Shown piece by piece: positions 33,580 to 37,726 of a DNA stretch of 37,726 nucleotides; positions within the stretch are counted from its first letter, which is position 1; every line of letters starts with the position of its first letter. The notes under the pieces are model-generated. The model was not told the origin of the DNA, searched no databases, and was given only the letters and a program-made list of their open reading frames with translations. The stretch lies in contig NZ_MASS01000043.1 in NCBI RefSeq assembly GCF_001707885.1, positions 1 through 37,726 of the forward strand, in the 5' to 3' direction. The position numbers and the translations under genes are program-made. The stretch comes from Desulfosporosinus cupriresistens (GTDB lineage: Bacteria; Bacillota; Desulfitobacteriia; Desulfitobacteriales; Desulfitobacteriaceae).

Positions 33580-34734
33580 TCACTGAATTTCCAACCTACG
33601 GGTGTCCATGTAATCATTAATACCATATCGTTTCATGATTTTTTGGAGCACCCTGCATCTCCTGGCCCAGGCTTCGTTACGATCCTGGCCCGTAATCATC
33701 AGGGTAGCCACCCACTCTGCTTTATCTTTACTAAAATTGGAAATGGCTTCTTCGGCACCAAAAAAGTCTTCATAAATATGCAAGTGGCCTGCCCCGGACA
33801 TGATATGTTCACCGCTTACCTCAAGCCGCTTCCCTGCAACTTTAATATGCTCATAGACAGCTCCTCTGTTTTGGCCCGCCTCAATCGCCTCATTTTTTCC
33901 CGCGCAGTCTGACCATAAAACTTCCAGCAGGTTTATCCCCGTGGATTTGTATACCACCGTAGGTGTCTGACTGGGCAGGCGGGCGTCTATTTCCAGCACC
34001 TTCAATTGATGATCATGCAAAATGACCTCAACATCCATGATCCCGTGCAGATTAATTGCCCGAGCAATTTTAAGCGCACAGTCTTCAAATTCTTGAACTT
34101 TTTCCGGAGACAGCTCGGCAGGCGCCAGCACCCTTTTACAATCATAGACATCATCCATCTCCAATTCCGTGATTTGAAATGTACGATAAGCTCCCTGACA
34201 ACCAACAACCTCGATGGAATAAGAAGGTCCCGCCAAATATTCCTGGATAACCCATTCCTCTGAATTGCCCAGCCTCCTCATAAGTTCCTTAAAGTCCCGG
34301 GGGTTGTCAATCTTATAAACATGGGCACTGCCGCTTGCGCCGGAAGGTTTTACGGTAAGGGGAAACCCACAGGGCCAGGGCTTTGGTACAGGTAGTTCAA
34401 GGTCGGCAAAGAGCCTGTCGGACTTGATTTTTGAGGATGAAAGCTGATAAGCTGCAGGATCATAAAAAGTCTTGACACCGGCCGCCAGAGCACATTGCTT
34501 GATGCTTTCCAGAGCTGCTTTGTTTTCCAGGGCCGGAATCACAAACTGTACTTCATTAAACAATTGCCTTAGTTTATCTTTTTCCAGCATATCGAATTGT
34601 AAAAATTGATCACACATTCCCACAGCCGGAGCAGTCTGGTCCCGGTCAACCAGGATAACCTGCCAGCCGGCTTTATGCGCCAGATATACCGCTTCCACTC
34701 CTTGCAGCTTGCCGCCCAACACAGCTACTTGCAT
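33580..34734 (-). CDS. pylC: pyrrolysine biosynthesis ligase PylC
   Basis: ATP-grasp enzyme that joins (3R)-3-methyl-D-ornithine to the side-chain amine of lysine. It opens MQVAVLGGKLQGVEAVYLAH; the ATP-grasp core includes FPLTVKPSGASGSAHVYKI, EEWVIQEYLAGPSYSIEVVG, ALKIARAINLHGIMDVEVI and VLEIDARLPSQTPTVVY (metal-binding). 384 residues. Its ATG overlaps the end of pylB by ten bases, so translation is coupled. Ends in TGA. Confidence 0.94.
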   Translation of the reverse strand: MQVAVLGGKLQGVEAVYLAHKAGWQVILVDRDQTAPAVGMCDQFLQFDMLEKDKLRQLFNEVQFVIPALENKAALESIKQCALAAGVKTFYDPAAYQLSSSKIKSDRLFADLELPVPKPWPCGFPLTVKPSGASGSAHVYKIDNPRDFKELMRRLGNSEEWVIQEYLAGPSYSIEVVGCQGAYRTFQITELEMDDVYDCKRVLAPAELSPEKVQEFEDCALKIARAINLHGIMDVEVILHDHQLKVLEIDARLPSQTPTVVYKSTGINLLEVLWSDCAGKNEAIEAGQNRGAVYEHIKVAGKRLEVSGEHIMSGAGHLHIYEDFFGAEEAISNFSKDKAEWVATLMITGQDRNEAWARRCRVLQKIMKRYGINDYMDTRRLEIQ

Positions 34735-35834
34735 AAAATTTCCTTTCCTATAGCCCTATTTTTTATTCGGCCCTGCTTTTCCTGCAGCCATCTTTGGTAT
34801 TCTGCCAGGGTAGCCGGAGCTAAGCCGCACTCCCGCAAAACCGGCATAACTCCCTTAACCGTCCTGTGCCCCTCCGCAATGTCCAGGGTGCTTTGGGAAA
34901 CTCCCACCAGCCCCCGGTCCGGCGGAATCAAGGATGTAACAACGTTCGCACCGGCATTAAGTCGTTGCTGCAGGCCAAAGATTCCTCGGACATCCAGAGA
35001 CGCAGGGATCAGTCTGTCTGGAAATAAAATACGCATAACGGCAATGATATTCAGCTCCAGCCTATCGTCCGATGAACCATTGCCCGACAAAGGCGTACCC
35101 TGTTGGGGTACAAAGCTCATCGTTCTGACCTGTTCCGCTCCCAGGTTTTTCATTTCCAGCAAGGAATTCACAATATCCTCCAGCGAATCTCCGACCCCAA
35201 CCAGCAGCCCTTCTTCAACCAGCATGCCGATTGATCGGGCATAAATCTTGCTTGCCCATCTCTCACTATAACTTTGATTTAGTCTAAGTTTTTTATACAG
35301 CAGGCGGTTGTGAGTTTCTTGATAGCAGGCATACCAGTCTGCCCCGGCCTGCTGCAACTCTTTCAAAATAGCCCCCGGCACAACCCCGGGAGAGATCATG
35401 ACCGGCAAGCCGGTATTCTTTTTAACCAGCCGCACAACTTCAAGCAAATTTTCATATCCCTCGGAACCGTTGGCCAGATACTGCGGGTCTTCCCCCATCG
35501 TCAAATCGATAAGATACACTCCTGCCTCGGCTAAGGCACAGGCGATATCAACAATTTCCCTTGTTGTCTTGCGATACCTTTGACAAAGGTCGTTCGATTT
35601 CCGGTAATAGCAAAAAGTACAATCATTCCGGCAATAGGTTGAAAAATATACGAATCCGTAAAGAAATACCTTATCTGCAAAATACCTTTGGCGCAATTCT
35701 CTGGCTGTTAAGAAAACCCTCTCCCGGCTCACCGGATCAGCTAATTGAAGCAGAAATTTAATTTCTTCCCGGGAAAGCCAAATTTCCTGGAGGGCTTTGT
35801 CCAGTATCGTGTCAAGTTTTTGAGCAACCACCAT
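34725..35834 (-). CDS. pylB: methylornithine synthase PylB (radical SAM)
   Basis: PylB converts lysine to (3R)-3-methyl-D-ornithine, the first step of pyrrolysine synthesis. The radical SAM motif is C68-x3-C72-x2-C75 (YCRNDCTFCYY). Other family segments are LTMGEDPQYL, VMISPGVVP, DWYACYQETHNR and MSFVPQQGTPLSG. I start at the ATG at 35834 after AGAGGTG; the longer frame to 35882 has no good site. It ends in TAG inside the first codons of pylC. Reading through would give over 50 residues in a frame different from PylC. Confidence 0.95.
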   Translation of the reverse strand: MVVAQKLDTILDKALQEIWLSREEIKFLLQLADPVSRERVFLTARELRQRYFADKVFLYGFVYFSTYCRNDCTFCYYRKSNDLCQRYRKTTREIVDIACALAEAGVYLIDLTMGEDPQYLANGSEGYENLLEVVRLVKKNTGLPVMISPGVVPGAILKELQQAGADWYACYQETHNRLLYKKLRLNQSYSERWASKIYARSIGMLVEEGLLVGVGDSLEDIVNSLLEMKNLGAEQVRTMSFVPQQGTPLSGNGSSDDRLELNIIAVMRILFPDRLIPASLDVRGIFGLQQRLNAGANVVTSLIPPDRGLVGVSQSTLDIAEGHRTVKGVMPVLRECGLAPATLAEYQRWLQEKQGRIKNRAIGKEILCK

Positions 35835-35885
35835 CAAACACCTCTTTCCGCAAGTAAGATTTTTCTTAATCAGTATCAACATTCA

Positions 35886-35899
35886 TGAATTGCAATTCA
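35886..35899. promoter_or_regulatory. perfect 14-bp palindrome between pylSc and pylB
   Basis: TGAATTGCAATTCA is fully self-complementary and lies 52 bp upstream of the pylB start, in the 149-bp gap after pylSc. It could be an operator for an internal promoter or an RNA hairpin; no regulator is implied by the neighbours. Confidence 0.4.
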
Positions 35900-35983
35900 C
35901 AGGGATGGATTAGAATCCCAGCGCAAGACTTTATAGCTTTGGAGAACCTAACAAGTTATACTTTCGACAGCATTGCGAATCCC

Positions 35984-36820
35984 TTAAATGTTTAGCCTTA
36001 CCCCATCTAAATAAGTCAGGCTTTTCCCCCTGCTGCTGACATTATGAGCGCCGTCCCTAACCATCAGCAGACGTTCCAACCCAAAGCCAATACCTACCCA
36101 GGGGCCAACCACGCCCCATTGACCGTCCAAAAAGTGAGGTCCCAGCGCACCCGAGCCCAGTTCAATCTCTCCCTGCATAACATCGATAGTGTCACCATAG
36201 ACCACCGAATCCGTCTGTTCCAGATGGTATTCGGTAATACCGGACGCTTCCAACACAGCATGGGCTAGCTCGGCAATCCTTTCCTGACGCTGTTCTTCCG
36301 GCAGACCCCATTCAACCAGGTTGAGCATGGTAAACTCGTTTAAATGGTTATTCCCCTGGGAATCCTTGCGAAAACAAGAGCCGATTTCAAAAATACGTAC
36401 GGGTTTTTCCCATAGTCTAAGTAAATCCTTCAAAATGTAATACAAGTTTGGCGCCAACATCGGACGCAGACATTTATTCTCTTCTATCCAGAATACCTGG
36501 GAGAAAAGCGCGTGCGTATCGGTGATGGTCATTTTTTCAAGCGACTTTTTGGCCAGAATAACAGGTGTCGCTACCTGAACAAAACCCATACCGGTTAAAG
36601 CCTCCACCAGACGTGCTTCCAGAAGACATATAGCCGGTCTCTTTGTTTCATTTCTCAGTTTATTGAGCTGCTGCTTGCCTTCATTAATAAGCTGCTGTTC
36701 CACTTTTTTAAAAGCGGCTTCCCTGTCAACCAGGGCGGAAAAGCTCATGCTCCGCTGTGATTCAGCAGCATTTAGCTCACCTAACCTCTTTTCTTGTGCC
36801 GTCGTCCAAAAAAATGCCAC
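35984..36820 (-). CDS. pylSc: pyrrolysyl-tRNA synthetase catalytic domain PylSc
   Basis: Class II synthetase that charges tRNA-Pyl with pyrrolysine. Motif 2 is FEIGSCFRKD...HLNEFTMLN and motif 3 GIGFGLERLLM. Asn167 and Tyr208 match the substrate-contacting Asn346 and Tyr384 of Methanosarcina PylRS; the neighbours of Asn167 differ (LV instead of FC), and PWVGIG replaces PWIGAG. At 278 residues it lacks the N-terminal tRNA domain, encoded separately as pylSn. The start is GTG at 36820 after GGGAGG. It follows the methyltransferase-like gene by 23 nt, so the two share a transcript. Confidence 0.95.
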   Translation of the reverse strand: MAFFWTTAQEKRLGELNAAESQRSMSFSALVDREAAFKKVEQQLINEGKQQLNKLRNETKRPAICLLEARLVEALTGMGFVQVATPVILAKKSLEKMTITDTHALFSQVFWIEENKCLRPMLAPNLYYILKDLLRLWEKPVRIFEIGSCFRKDSQGNNHLNEFTMLNLVEWGLPEEQRQERIAELAHAVLEASGITEYHLEQTDSVVYGDTIDVMQGEIELGSGALGPHFLDGQWGVVGPWVGIGFGLERLLMVRDGAHNVSSRGKSLTYLDGVRLNI

Positions 36821-36843
36821 CTGACTCTGCCTCCCATCTTAAA

Positions 36844-37726
36844 TTAAGGTATCAATTCTACCTGCCAGACCACCGGTTGCTGCATTTTCAGGGGGGTGCT
36901 TTTCATACAGCTGTGTCCGATATAGTTTATCCTCTCATCTTTAGACAATTGACAGATCGCTTCGCCATAAGTCAAACCACCTGGCACAGCAACCGGTTTA
37001 ATCCGGCAAAAACCTGTTTTAGCAAAGGCGGTGGAAGTTTTGCCACAGAGGTGGACAATAACACCGCTTAAATTTCCGGCGACCCTTTGTAAAATATTGT
37101 AGGACACCTGACCGCTTATTTCCCTGAATAGTTTAGGGCCCACCAGTTCCAGAGCCCCAGTGGGATCGGCGTAGGATATTATGCCTGCACCTTGATTGAT
37201 ACCTGCCAAAATATACTGCACAACGCTATTTTCTATCACTTGCAAGGCTTGGCCGATCAGCTCTCTATGTTTGTTTATTCCTTTATACAATATTGTGGGA
37301 TCGATTAGCTGCCCTAAGATTGTAAAGGGGCCCTCCACATTTAAGGCCACGACGTTCCCCTTGTTGGCCAATATTTCCACGCAGTTTAAGACTTCCTTGA
37401 TCGTGCCCCTGCGCAGATCCATTTCGGCGATTTCAGCCAGTTCCTCTATCTTGTTGAATTTGTAACTTGCAATTCTCGGCCCTGTTTGTTTAGCTGGCAT
37501 AATCACTTTAGCCCCCAAGGCTTCCGCTTCTACCGTCAGACAAAAGGGAACCCGGCAAAGACAATCACCCTTATATTCTTTTAAATTTTCAGCAATGACA
37601 GCCATAACCCTTTTATCGCTATAAGCCTGGTCGAAACTTACACCTGGGGAATTCATGATGGAATCCGGTATTTCTTCCGGGCTTTCTCCCGGGCATTGAA
37701 AATATATTGCATTTTGACCTTCTGCA
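36844..37726 (-). CDS. UroD/MtaA-MtbA-family corrinoid methyltransferase (5' end outside window)
   Basis: The frame is open to the window edge, so the N-terminus is missing. Uroporphyrinogen-decarboxylase-fold methyltransferases move methyl groups from methylated corrinoid proteins to a thiol or other acceptor. The zinc-site pattern is seen as VHLCG (His-x-Cys) and a later Cys in GHSCMKSTPL. Other segments: ALNVEGPFTILGQLIDPTIL, ISYADPTGALELVGPKLF. True UroD is unlikely because these zinc residues are present and haem genes are absent. It heads the visible pyl operon, 23 nt before pylSc, which suggests a role in methylamine metabolism. The acceptor is unknown. Confidence 0.8.
   Translation of the reverse strand, partial: AEGQNAIYFQCPGESPEEIPDSIMNSPGVSFDQAYSDKRVMAVIAENLKEYKGDCLCRVPFCLTVEAEALGAKVIMPAKQTGPRIASYKFNKIEELAEIAEMDLRRGTIKEVLNCVEILANKGNVVALNVEGPFTILGQLIDPTILYKGINKHRELIGQALQVIENSVVQYILAGINQGAGIISYADPTGALELVGPKLFREISGQVSYNILQRVAGNLSGVIVHLCGKTSTAFAKTGFCRIKPVAVPGGLTYGEAICQLSKDERINYIGHSCMKSTPLKMQQPVVWQVELIP

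Noticed and set aside
35835..35983. Possible tRNA-Pyl in the pylSc-pylB gap
   Set aside because: No CUCUAAA anticodon loop or acceptor stem pairing can be found on either strand; the gap has only a 14-bp palindrome.
1..37726. CRISPR array, insertion sequence or rRNA
   Set aside because: No regularly spaced repeats, transposase genes or rRNA-like sequence were seen anywhere in the window.

Overview
The window looks like a chromosomal segment of a Gram-positive, probably anaerobic, low-to-medium GC Firmicute. Desulfosporosinus/Desulfitobacterium-type Peptococcales are the best guess. This rests on a split bacterial pyrrolysine cluster (pylSc-B-C-D-Sn), a DUF1638 gene, strong AGGAGG ribosome sites, TTG/GTG starts and a BlaI/BlaR pair. 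No 16S or other marker gene is present, so the assignment is inference.

Layout. (1) 1-1940 holds only broken genes on the minus strand: a helicase tail joined to a frameshifted DUF429 gene, and a glutamate-synthase fragment abutting the tail of an XRE regulator. (2) 2037-5493 has a DUF1638 gene, then a plus-strand AbrB-type regulator with a palindromic operator, a UbiB/ABC1 kinase and a very His-rich small protein. (3) 5599-6200 has a strong hairpin and a minus-strand cobalamin riboswitch with its own terminator, whose downstream gene is only a remnant. (4) 6423-20805 is one minus-strand nitrogen-scavenging block. It reads hybrid histidine kinase, AraC-type response regulator, urea ABC transporter urtABCDE, urease ureABC and the nickel chaperones ureE, F, G, D. 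Four gene junctions of this block carry degenerate 7-bp repeat tracts that have become part of UreA, UreB and UrtC. (5) 21361-31799 is a mixed accessory region: a REC-histidine kinase, a flavodoxin-like reductase and radical SAM pair with a coupled mini-ORF, an alarmone synthetase, a HAD phosphatase, a BlaI/BlaR-like pair, a thioredoxin-like protein and a well-delimited 39-residue gene. (6) 32150-37726 is the pyrrolysine operon, preceded by a UroD/MtaA-family methyltransferase that runs off the window end.

How it fits together. The sensor pair is positioned to control urea uptake; UrtABCDE imports urea, and urease splits it to ammonia once UreEFGD load nickel. The pyl genes make pyrrolysine and charge it for UAG decoding, normally for methylamine methyltransferases, none of which lies in the window; tRNA-Pyl was not found here either. 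UAG is nevertheless a common stop codon in this window (13 of about 33 intact genes by my count). The UAG that ends ureC is followed in the same frame by ureE with no other stop. A mosaic intergenic repeat occurs both upstream of the urea sensor kinase and inside the pyl operon.
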